A DNA stretch of 18,868 nt from Planctomycetaceae bacterium (GTDB lineage: Bacteria; Planctomycetota; Planctomycetia; Pirellulales; Thermoguttaceae): contig JAITBS010000100.1 of assembly GCA_031283515.1 (NCBI GenBank), positions 1 to 18,868 of the forward strand, in the 5' to 3' direction. The notes under the pieces were generated by a model. The model searched no databases. It saw only the letters and a program-made list of their open reading frames with translations, and had not been told where the DNA came from. Position numbers and translations under genes: made by a program. Positions 1 to 6,151 of this stretch are shown piece by piece (within the stretch, counting starts at the first letter, position 1; every line of letters starts with the position of its first letter).

Positions 1-111
1 CCAAAAGAATTATATTACGTAAAAAACGCCGGTCATGTTGACTTATACGACCGCTTAGACATAATTCCATTCAATAAACTGACCGAATTTTTCACCCAAA
101 AAATGAAATAA
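1..111 (+). CDS. Alpha/beta hydrolase, C-terminal fragment
   Basis: Reading from base 1 gives 36 residues and a TAA stop, ending DLYDRLDIIPFNKLTEFF then a short basic tail. The GHVDLYDR segment, followed by IPFNKLTEFF, matches the C-terminus of dienelactone-hydrolase-like alpha/beta hydrolases, where the His of GH(V/A)D is the catalytic histidine. The nucleophile Ser and the acid lie outside the window, so substrate cannot be judged. It is cut by the window edge, not visibly broken. The downstream spacer is filled by a repeat element and has no clear terminator. Family is moderately certain; function is unknown. Confidence 0.6.
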   Translation, partial: PKELYYVKNAGHVDLYDRLDIIPFNKLTEFFTQKMK

Positions 112-142
112 TCAAAAAACAATCTCTAATAATTCGTTTTTG

Positions 143-445
143 TAATATATCAGTGGGATTATTATTTTTCGATTTCACTCCAGCGGAACTCCAAGGGTAG
201 TCAACCTTTCGGCGAAAGACCGCCTACCTGTTAGTTAATAGTTGATAGTGAATAGTGCCGCAGGCGGAGTATTACCCAAACGGTAGTACTCCGCATTGCG
301 ATACTATCCACTATCAACTATCCACTATCAACTATTCACTCTATTGTCCTTTCAGGACGAGGAGGAACTGAATAATGCGTAAAAATAATCATGCCACTGA
401 TAGATTACGAAAAGACCAATTTGAAAATAGTCCACCAATATATTA
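143..445 (-). repeat. MITE-like repeat element, copy A
   Basis: The left end reads TAATATATCAGTGGGAT (143-159). The right end, TCCACCAATATATTA (431-445), is its imperfect inverted copy. Just inside the left end is a module at about 171-220 (CCAGCGGAACTCC, GGTAGTCAACCTTTCGGCG) that matches, in reverse complement, the right-hand part of copy C at about 9040-9084. Copy A is therefore inverted relative to copy C. A further internal end motif (CCACTGATAGATTA) lies near 395-408. No ORF of note is inside. This looks like a non-autonomous, transposase-less element. No target-site duplication is visible. Confidence 0.55.
238..321. repeat. Long imperfect hairpin inside copy A
   Basis: The left arm at 238-274 and the right arm at 284-321 are nearly perfect inverted copies of about 37 bases with only a few mismatches. 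The loop is about 9 bases (CCCAAACGG). The inner part pairs GCGGAGTA with TACTCCGC, and the outer part pairs ATAGTTGATAGTG with its complement. A second partial copy of the right arm (CTATCCACTATCAACTAT) follows. If transcribed, it would form a very stable RNA stem. There is no T-tract, so it is not a typical intrinsic terminator. Confidence 0.6.
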
Positions 446-467
446 ACTACATAACTACATGTTACTT

Positions 468-2384
468 TTAATTTTTGACTTCAAATTCCGCATCAATGGC
501 GTCGTCATCATTTTTTGCTTGCGGGTTTGCACCCATAGCTTCGGCGGTTTCAGCTCCTTGTTTTGCAGCGTTGGCTGCTGCAGCAGCTTCGTACATTGCC
601 TTACTCATCGCATGAGATGCCTGTTCCAGTTGCTCTGTTGCCGATTTAATCTGCGACAGATCATCTGTTGACACCGCTTCACGGGTTTTACCAATAGCCG
701 CATTGATTGCGTCTTTGTCTGTTTGGTTCAAATTCGCATCGTTTTCTTTAAGCAACTTTTCCAGTTGGAAACACATTGATTCCGCATTATTTTTTGCCTC
801 AACCAGTTCACGGCGTTTTTTGTCCTCATCAGCGTGAAGTTCGGCATCGTGTTGCATTTTTTCAATTTCGTCTTTGGAAAGACCAGACGATTGTTCAATT
901 CGAACTTTAGTTTCCTTTTTCGTTCCCAAATCCCGCGCCGAAACATTCAGAATCCCGTTGGCATCAAGATCAAACGAAACTTCAATCTGCGGCACTCCAC
1001 GAGGTGCAGGCGGAATTCCTTCCAAATTGAACTGCCCTAAAAGCCGGTTATGGGCGGCAATTTCACGTTCTCCCTGATAAACTTTAATTGTTACTGCTGT
1101 TTGGTTATCATCTGCAGTGCTGAAAACTTGTTTCTTTTCGGTTGGAATAGTTGTATTCCGTTCGACAAGTTTGGTCATGATACCGCCAAGTGTTTCAATT
1201 CCAAGCGACAACGGAGTTACATCAAGCAACAAGACATCGCGGACTTCGCCGGCAAGCACCGCACCTTGAATTGCCGCACCAACCGCAACTACTTCATCAG
1301 GATTCACTCCTTTATGCGGGTCTTTACCGAAAATGCTACGTACCATATCCTGAACTTTCGGAATCCGTGTTGAACCGCCAACCAACACAACTTCATCAAT
1401 TTGCGACGGTGATAATTTCGCATCCTTCAACGCTTGCATTACCGGACCACGGCAACGTTCTACCAAATGGTCAGTCAATTGTTCAAACTTTGAACGAGTT
1501 AATTTGACCTGTAAATGTTTTGGACCGTTTTGATCGGCAGTAATAAACGGCAAATTGATATCTGTTGATTGAGCAGAGCTGAGTTCACGTTTGGCTTTTT
1601 CACAGGCTTCCTGAAGCCGTTGAAGAGCCATCGCATCTTTTCGCAAATCAATTCCTTGTTCGGCTTTAAATTGTTCGGCAACATGATTGATCAACACTTC
1701 ATCAAAATCATCACCGCCAAGATGAGTATCGCCGTTTGTGCTAAGCACTTGAAAAACACCGTCGGCAACTTCAAGACAAGATACGTCAAATGTTCCGCCG
1801 CCAAGATCGAATACAACAATTTTTTGACTGACATTTTTATCTAATCCGTATGCCAATGATGCGGCGGTGGGTTCGTTGATGATTCGGGACACTTCGAGTC
1901 CGGCGATTTGTCCGGCGTCTTTGGTTGCCTGACGTTGGGCATCGTTGAAATAAGCCGGAACAGTAATAACTGCCTTATTAACTTTATGACCAAGATAGGC
2001 TTCGGCAGCTTCTTTAAGTTTACGAAGCGTCATTGCAGAAACTTCTGGCGGAGTATATTTTTTATTATCGATTTCAACTTTAACATATTCGTCAGAACTT
2101 CCGACAACTTTATAGGGAACCATTTTTTCTTCGGAGGCAACTTCGCCGTGACGACGTCCCATAAAGCGTTTAATTGAGGCGACGGTGCGGGTGGGATTTG
2201 TAACTGCTTGGCGTCGTGCCGGTTCACCCACCAGATTTTCTCCGCTATCCGTAAAAGCAACCACACTGGGAGTTAACCGGTTGCCTTCGGCGTTTGGGAT
2301 AACTTTAACATCTTTACCTTCCATTACTGCGACCACTGAATTGGTCGTTCCAAGATCAATTCCTATAATTTTTTCAGATGCCAT
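468..2384 (-). CDS. dnaK: Molecular chaperone DnaK (Hsp70)
   Basis: This is a full-length 638-residue Hsp70, the usual DnaK size. The nucleotide-binding domain shows IGIDLGTTNS near residues 7-16, the conserved lysine K72, INEPTAASLAYGLD near 169-182, VFDLGGGTFDVS near 191-202 and VLVGGSTRIPKV near 333-344. The interdomain linker DVLLLDVTPLSLGIET spans about 383-398. The substrate-binding domain follows, then a helical lid and an acidic tail ending DDAIDAEFEVKN. It is an ATP-driven cytoplasmic chaperone that works with DnaJ and GrpE; neither gene is beside it here. The start is set by ATG with AGAGAGGAAA about 9 bases upstream. No CIRCE element (TTAGCACTC-N9-GAGTGCTAA) is visible in the 5' region, so HrcA control is not supported. 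Product certainty is very high. Confidence 0.98.
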   Translation of the reverse strand: MASEKIIGIDLGTTNSVVAVMEGKDVKVIPNAEGNRLTPSVVAFTDSGENLVGEPARRQAVTNPTRTVASIKRFMGRRHGEVASEEKMVPYKVVGSSDEYVKVEIDNKKYTPPEVSAMTLRKLKEAAEAYLGHKVNKAVITVPAYFNDAQRQATKDAGQIAGLEVSRIINEPTAASLAYGLDKNVSQKIVVFDLGGGTFDVSCLEVADGVFQVLSTNGDTHLGGDDFDEVLINHVAEQFKAEQGIDLRKDAMALQRLQEACEKAKRELSSAQSTDINLPFITADQNGPKHLQVKLTRSKFEQLTDHLVERCRGPVMQALKDAKLSPSQIDEVVLVGGSTRIPKVQDMVRSIFGKDPHKGVNPDEVVAVGAAIQGAVLAGEVRDVLLLDVTPLSLGIETLGGIMTKLVERNTTIPTEKKQVFSTADDNQTAVTIKVYQGEREIAAHNRLLGQFNLEGIPPAPRGVPQIEVSFDLDANGILNVSARDLGTKKETKVRIEQSSGLSKDEIEKMQHDAELHADEDKKRRELVEAKNNAESMCFQLEKLLKENDANLNQTDKDAINAAIGKTREAVSTDDLSQIKSATEQLEQASHAMSKAMYEAAAAANAAKQGAETAEAMGANPQAKNDDDAIDAEFEVKN

Positions 2385-2407
2385 AATTGATTTCCTCTCT
2401 TTCTTTG

Positions 2408-2470
2408 AGCCGATTGTTTCGGCTGATTGACAACATTTACTTTCTAGAACTTATTGGTTGGCAAACAACC
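2408..2470 (-). promoter_or_regulatory. Two small hairpins in the dnaK 5' region
   Basis: Two perfect short inverted repeats lie upstream of the dnaK start. AGCCGA-N5-TCGGCT (2408-2424) begins 24 bases before the ATG, and GGTTG-N5-CAACC spans 2456-2470. In the dnaK transcript both could fold. The first sits close to the ribosome-binding site without covering it. Whether they act as a leader structure or thermosensor is speculation. No convincing -35/-10 pair was found nearby. Confidence 0.25.
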
Positions 2471-2666
2471 GACAATCAAGTTAAAAAAGTTCACAGCAAT
2501 TCACGTGCCATTCATAAAATAGAAAAAAATTGTTCTAATTCCTTATAATTCAATAGATTCTAAATTGATTCCCCAAAGAATATCTGCCAAAATGACAGTC
2601 CGATGGGATTTTGAGGTTTACAAAATGACGGCAAGATCATTGATAATGAATAGGGAGCAGCTAATC

Positions 2667-2729
2667 GTGAATAGTTCACATGCGGATTAAAATTGTTTTG
2701 GTGAATAGGACGCTTGTGACACTATTCAC
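2667..2729. repeat. Inverted repeat, GTGAATAGT type
   Basis: GTGAATAGTTCACATGCG (2667-2684) pairs with CGCTTGTGACACTATTCAC (2711-2729), with one bulged base and one mismatch. The loop of about 26 bases contains a further GTGAATAG. The GTGAATAGT arm sequence is shared with the hairpin at 238-321, which suggests related dispersed hairpin sequences. No coding sequence or T-tract is associated. Confidence 0.45.
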
Positions 2730-2820
2730 TCATAACTATTCACTAAAAACCGGCATCATTTTCACCTAATTTTCTCAACAAAAAAACCTCAGCCGCCAAT
2801 GGTCAACCATACACGATAAT

Positions 2821-2863
2821 CTCATTACTTCATTAAAAAGAACAATGAGGTAATGAGTTTTTT
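2821..2863 (+). terminator. Terminator-shaped hairpin, no clear upstream gene
   Basis: CTCATTACTTCATT (2821-2834) pairs at 13 of 14 positions with AATGAGGTAATGAG (2844-2857) around a 9-base loop, followed directly by TTTTTTATT. On the + strand this has the form of a Rho-independent terminator. However, no + strand gene precedes it, because dnaK upstream is on the - strand. It may end an unrecognised small transcript or be part of a decayed element. Confidence 0.4.
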
Positions 2864-2925
2864 ATTGGTGATTCCACTGAATAGTTACAATTGATTACTT
2901 TAACCCGTCCATTTTACGATGACTA

Positions 2926-3156
2926 ATGTTCGTAAAACTACCGCAATTGTTACAAGAGTTTTTGGTCAAGACACCATTGTTGCCGCCCGTAAAAATCATT
3001 CGGGAGAACTCTGAATGGAAAAAAAAGAAAGGAAAACGTTGCATTTATGGCAGACGAGCAACAGTAAGAATGGTACGGCATCATGTTGCGGAACTAAAAA
3101 AATCTTACGGAATTTCAACGAAACCAAATATTCTACTGAATAGATACAATAATTAA
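2926..3156 (+). pseudogene. Possible IS110-family transposase remnant
   Basis: A 76-codon open frame holds NSEWKKKKGKRCIYGRRATVRMV (about residues 28-50, broken here as NSEWKKKKGKR then CIYGRRATVRMV). This resembles the C-terminal Transposase_20 region of IS110-type transposases, where an RDSG..GKR.I.GGRA.VR pattern is typical. The expected following segment (LYMA..RYNP) is poorly matched, and no N-terminal DEDD domain is present nearby. It is therefore at best a short decayed fragment. No flanking inverted repeats were found, but IS110 elements usually lack them. The call rests on one short motif remembered from the family. Confidence 0.35.
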
Positions 3157-3217
3157 ACGGAATTTTCGCCAATCGATAATAGTAACAATTGTCATGTTAT
3201 GATCACCGATAATAAGT

Positions 3218-3266
3218 GAAGAAAAGAGAGTAATATTGACGATTCGCCATTCACTCTCTATTCTTC
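3218..3266 (-). repeat. Hairpin downstream of spoVG
   Basis: GAAGAAAAGAGAGT (3218-3231) and ACTCTCTATTCTTC (3253-3266) are inverted copies with one mismatch and a 21-base loop. The hairpin lies just past the spoVG stop (3285) and could stabilise the 3' end of the ispE-spoVG transcript. There is no T-run on either side, so intrinsic termination is doubtful. Confidence 0.4.
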
Positions 3267-3284
3267 AGATGAAGGCTGTTTACG

Positions 3285-3815
3285 TTATTCAAAAATACCT
3301 GCACCAAATTCGGCTTTTTTCTTCCGTGTCATTGTGGGATTTCGTGAGGCAAGCGAAAAATGAAGTGAATCGGGAATAAAATCGTTTCCTTCTTCACCAG
3401 AATCATTGTAATCATCGTAAGAGGAAACATATCCGGGTAATTTGGATTTTTCGAGTTCCTCTTCGAATGCCTTGACAATACGTTCCTGAATTGCTTCACG
3501 GCAAGCGGAATTAATCGGATGCGCAATATCGGCATAGAGTTTATTCCGTCCGGATTCGTCCCGCAATTCCATAATCTCCTCGAATTTATAACCGCATTGG
3601 TTACAATAAGATGCTTTGAGATGATTTTTACAACGACATCGCGGGCAATGAGCCGTTAGTTTCCGGCTTGGCATTGCCACAAATGGACCGTTGGTACCAT
3701 CAATGATTTTCAAATCGCGTATAACAAAACAATTGTCGAACGTAATGGAACAAAATGCCCTAAGACGTTCGCTGGGATCTTCCATTAATTTGATACGAAC
3801 TTCAGTAATTTCCAT
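3285..3815 (-). CDS. spoVG: SpoVG family protein with zinc-ribbon insert
   Basis: The 176-residue protein begins with the SpoVG core: MEITEVRIKL, then AFCSITFDNCFVIRDLKIIDG and GPFVAMPSRK up to about residue 51. It resumes with LYADIAHPINSACREAIQERI at about 93-113. Firmicute SpoVG is only about 85-100 residues and has a short link here. In this protein a Cys4 zinc-ribbon-like module intervenes (C57, C60, C71, C74, with an extra C62). A 60-residue Asp/Glu- and Lys-rich tail follows. SpoVG proteins bind nucleic acid as regulators; I recall planctomycete homologues with the same insert. The start is fixed by AAGGAGA six bases before ATG (3822-3828). It lies 34 bases after ispE, so they are very probably co-transcribed. 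Confidence 0.93.
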   Translation of the reverse strand: MEITEVRIKLMEDPSERLRAFCSITFDNCFVIRDLKIIDGTNGPFVAMPSRKLTAHCPRCRCKNHLKASYCNQCGYKFEEIMELRDESGRNKLYADIAHPINSACREAIQERIVKAFEEELEKSKLPGYVSSYDDYNDSGEEGNDFIPDSLHFSLASRNPTMTRKKKAEFGAGIFE

Positions 3816-3849
3816 GACAAGTCTCCTTAAAAGCGGCAGGTGATTTTGA

Positions 3850-4737
3850 TCAGTTACTTGTTACTAAAATGATGCTGTTTTTGGTAACACGTTGACGGAG
3901 TTGTCCGGCAACGAATTTGGCTTGTCGGTGATTCCGGCAAAGCCCGTAAAACGCAGTTCCGCTTCCGCTCATACGGATTGTAAGGCAATCGAATTGTTCC
4001 AGTTCTTTTTTTAATTGATTGAACGGATGCCAAATGATTTGAGCGGGCATTTCAAGACGATTGAAAAAACAACGCCCTATTCGGACGAGATCACCTTGTT
4101 TTAATTCGGCGATCAATTTTTCAGGGTACTGAAATTGTAAATCATGGCATGACATACATTGGTTATAAACAGTTGCGGTTGAAAGTCCTTCGCAAGGTTT
4201 CAGGATTACAAAATGGAGTTTGGGAATCACCCCGATTGCTCGGATTACTTCGCCTCGTCCATAACTAATACTAGCATGTTGATGAAAAAAAATAGGACAA
4301 TCACTTCCAATTTCAGCAGCAATCGCTATCAGTTCTTCATCAGGGATTTTCAAATTCCAAACATGTCGAGCGGTCTGAATTGCGGCAGCAGCATCACTGG
4401 AACCACCACCAAGTCCCGACTGACTCGGAATCCGCTTGAATAACCTGATTTTAGCCCCCCGAACAACCCCAGTACGTTTCTGAAGAAGTCTTATCGCCCG
4501 AATAACAAGATTATTCTCATTATCGGGAATATCCGCAGAACCATTCTGACAAAAAAATTCAATTTCTTCGTTTTTGGTTGGTTCAAATATTAAGGTATCA
4601 AAAAGCCGAATGGGAACGGCAAGGGACGTAATTTCATGAAATCCGTCATTACGTTTTCCATACACTTCGAAAAAAAGATTAATTTTTGCCGGAGTGTAAG
4701 CCGTCCAAAATGTTTCCGATTTGTAAAGGAACATCAT
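3850..4737 (-). CDS. ispE: 4-diphosphocytidyl-2-C-methyl-D-erythritol kinase
   Basis: This is a 295-residue GHMP kinase of the usual IspE length. It phosphorylates CDP-ME on the 2-hydroxyl in the non-mevalonate (MEP) isoprenoid pathway in the cytoplasm. Visible motifs are PAKINLFFEV (16-25, catalytic Lys18), KRNDGFHEI (28-36), the ATP loop PSQSGLGGGSSDAA (104-117), EIGSDCPIFF (142-151, probable catalytic Asp146) and the C-terminal MSGSGTAFYG. Two adjacent ATGs are possible starts. TGGAGAA is only 2 bases from the first but 5 from the second (4732-4734), so the second Met may be the real start. The gene heads the ispE-spoVG operon. No convincing promoter was identified. Confidence 0.95.
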   Translation of the reverse strand: MMFLYKSETFWTAYTPAKINLFFEVYGKRNDGFHEITSLAVPIRLFDTLIFEPTKNEEIEFFCQNGSADIPDNENNLVIRAIRLLQKRTGVVRGAKIRLFKRIPSQSGLGGGSSDAAAAIQTARHVWNLKIPDEELIAIAAEIGSDCPIFFHQHASISYGRGEVIRAIGVIPKLHFVILKPCEGLSTATVYNQCMSCHDLQFQYPEKLIAELKQGDLVRIGRCFFNRLEMPAQIIWHPFNQLKKELEQFDCLTIRMSGSGTAFYGLCRNHRQAKFVAGQLRQRVTKNSIILVTSN

Positions 4738-4842
4738 TTCTCCATGTAATCATTGCCTGCTTGACAGATTATGATTATCAACTGATTCTGATTTACTGAA
4801 ACCGGTTCCATTTTCCTAAAAACACCTGATTATTTTTGGGGC

Positions 4843-4866
4843 AAGTTCGGGACATTCCCGAAACTT
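4843..4866. promoter_or_regulatory. Inverted repeat upstream of ispE
   Basis: AAGTTCGGGA (4843-4852) and TCCCGAAACTT (4856-4866) are inverted with a single bulge and a 3-base centre, 106-129 bases upstream of the ispE start. It could be an operator or a hairpin in the leader. No T-tract follows on either strand. The rest of 4738-5339 is AT-rich and I see no gene in it. Confidence 0.25.
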
Positions 4867-5339
4867 CAATCCATCATTGTGTCAAACATGTCTATTGTAT
4901 CCATCGGCAAGGTGAAATGTCAAGACAATTTTTTAGCACTCACACCGAATCCTGCTCATAATCCCCTCAATAAATGTACTCCCTTACAATGAAATTAACA
5001 ATAATGACCAATAAACACCCAAAACTCCAATTAAATCTCAATTAAAAACCAATCCGCCCCAAAAAGCAACCGGAACCGCAAACATTATATTGATTACCAA
5101 TTTAGTTATTACTGACGGGCAGTACAACAGGTTGGCAAAAGATTCTTTGTTTTTTGGGCGACTTTTGGGTTGCGGTAATACTGTCCCTCCAAATAAATCA
5201 ACTCCCAATAATATCTAATAATATTGATTTTATTTTTTTATTCAATTATACTGAGAAAGTTGTTTTTTGTCAGACATTCGATATCTGGCATCAACGGGAA
5301 CCTAAATGTCAACCAAAATAATACAGAAAATTGTCCGCA

Positions 5340-5664
5340 ATGGCAACCAACAAGACGATGAATGAAGAACCAATTATCAAACAACCCGGTATTTGTGTGA
5401 CGTGGGAGGAAGCGAAATCCGATTGGGCGGAAATCAAAGGTGATGAAGAAATAATTCGTAAAATTTGGGAAGAAAATGATCTTGAAGCGTACATGTTTCT
5501 TTGGCAATGTGTTCTTTCGTTTTGAAGTTTTATTTGGCGGTAATGACAATGGACTTTTTCAGATCGTCCAATGCCGCTCAACTGCCGATAAAAGTCTTCA
5601 ACTGGTCAAACCATTTTGGAAGAACAAAGACACCGGTAATTTTTTAATGTACAATGAACATTGA
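5340..5664 (+). pseudogene. Small hypothetical gene with apparent frameshift
   Basis: An ATG at 5340 (with an in-frame TTG at 5331) opens about 61 codons beginning MATNKTMNEEPIIKQPG and ending LEAYMFLWQCVLSF at a TGA (5523-5525). Skipping one base in the TTTT run at that point enters a frame that stays open to TGA at 5664. That frame reads EVLFGGNDNGLFQIVQCR and ends FWKNKDTGNFLMYNEH. Together the two parts make an acidic protein of about 107 residues with plausible composition across both halves. I do not recognise a family. It could be a recently broken gene, a sequencing indel, or chance ORFs. No ribosome-binding site is evident. Confidence 0.35.
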
Positions 5665-5813
5665 GTAACCGAGGTTTGAGTTTATACTTTTGAAGACATT
5701 CCGGTGTTGAATCGAGAACGCTGTCAACATAAAGATCAAGGCTGAAAACATTGAAACATAATGTTATACGAATTTAAATTTCTTGAGGGACTTTTTGGCA
5801 ATGATGAATCGGA

Positions 5814-5819
5814 TATAAT
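5814..5819 (+). promoter_or_regulatory. Candidate -10 box of the tRNA gene
   Basis: A perfect TATAAT lies 26 bases before the tRNA 5' end. No good -35 at 16-18 bases is present. TTGGCA at 5795-5800 is the nearest match, but its spacer is only 13 bases. The assignment rests on the -10 match and its position. Confidence 0.4.
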
Positions 5820-5845
5820 TTTTTGTTAATAATTTTACTATTCCA

Positions 5846-5916
5846 GCGCTCTTAGTGTAGTGGCAACACGCTAGCTTCCCTAGCTGTAATTGAGGGTTCG
5901 ATTCCCTTAGAGCGCT
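5846..5916 (+). tRNA. tRNA-Gly (anticodon CCC), U37 variant
   Basis: A 71-base cloverleaf can be drawn. The acceptor stem GCGCTCT pairs with AGAGCGC and has discriminator T (U73, typical of bacterial tRNA-Gly). T8 A9 follow, then D-stem GTGT/ACAC with the GG of the D-loop. The anticodon stem CTAGC/GCTGT has a C-T mismatch at 27-43 and a T-G pair. The anticodon loop is TTCCCTA, and the T arm GAGGG-TTCGATT-CCCTT is canonical. The anticodon reads CCC with U33. Position 37 is T where an A is normally found. CCA is not encoded; TTG follows the discriminator. The cloverleaf is otherwise intact, so it is probably functional, but the weak anticodon stem and U37 leave a pseudo-tRNA possible. Confidence 0.85.
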
Positions 5917-5975
5917 TTGAAAATTCCGATTCAAACTTCTTTCGATTGTTTTGTATTCTCAAAAAAATCGGCGAA

Positions 5976-5994
5976 CCTCTGCGTCCTCTGCGAA
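5976..5994. repeat. CTCTGCGTCCTCTGCG-type intergenic repeat
   Basis: CCTCTGCGTCCTCTGCGAA consists of two tandem CTCTGCG units and is followed by AATCAGCGGAAT. A related stretch is at 15791-15829. Sequences of this type (often seen as CGCAGAGGACGCAGAG) recur between genes in many unrelated bacterial genomes. No gene is associated. Confidence 0.5.
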
Positions 5995-6024
5995 CGAATC
6001 AGCGGAATAATTATTTTTGATTCG

Positions 6025-6136
6025 TAATCTATCAGCGGAATATTTTTGAATTGGTTTACAGTTGGAAATTACAAGGTTGACTACCTTTGGAGTTCCATTA
6101 GTAAACAAGTTGACGAAGATTCCACTGAAAATATTA
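6025..6136 (+). repeat. MITE-like repeat element, short copy B
   Basis: It begins TAATCTATCAGCGGAAT (15 of 17 bases shared with the end of copy C) and closes with the imperfect inverted end ATTCCACTGAAAATATTA (6119-6136). The interior shares TTTACAGTTGGAAATTA, then AAGGT, with 8859-8881. It also shares GTTGACTACCTTTGGA with the right part of copy C. At about 112 bp it is less than half the length of copies A and C and appears to be an internal deletion derivative. It sits immediately 3' of rho. Confidence 0.5.
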
Positions 6137-6151
6137 CATTTTTTCAATCTT

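Noticed and set aside
2385..2560. Possible CIRCE or sigma32-type heat-shock promoter for dnaK
   Set aside because: No TTAGCACTC/GAGTGCTAA pair is present, and no convincing -35/-10 spacing was found.
4935..4950. TTAGCACTC, a CIRCE-like half site
   Set aside because: The matching second half at 9 bases is absent and no heat-shock gene is adjacent.
5115..5190. GGGCAGTA and ATACTGTCCC as a hairpin terminator
   Set aside because: The arms are about 60 bases apart with mismatches and no T-tract.
5238..5549. 103-codon - strand open frame
   Set aside because: Phe-rich, low-plausibility composition antisense to the better + strand candidate at 5340.
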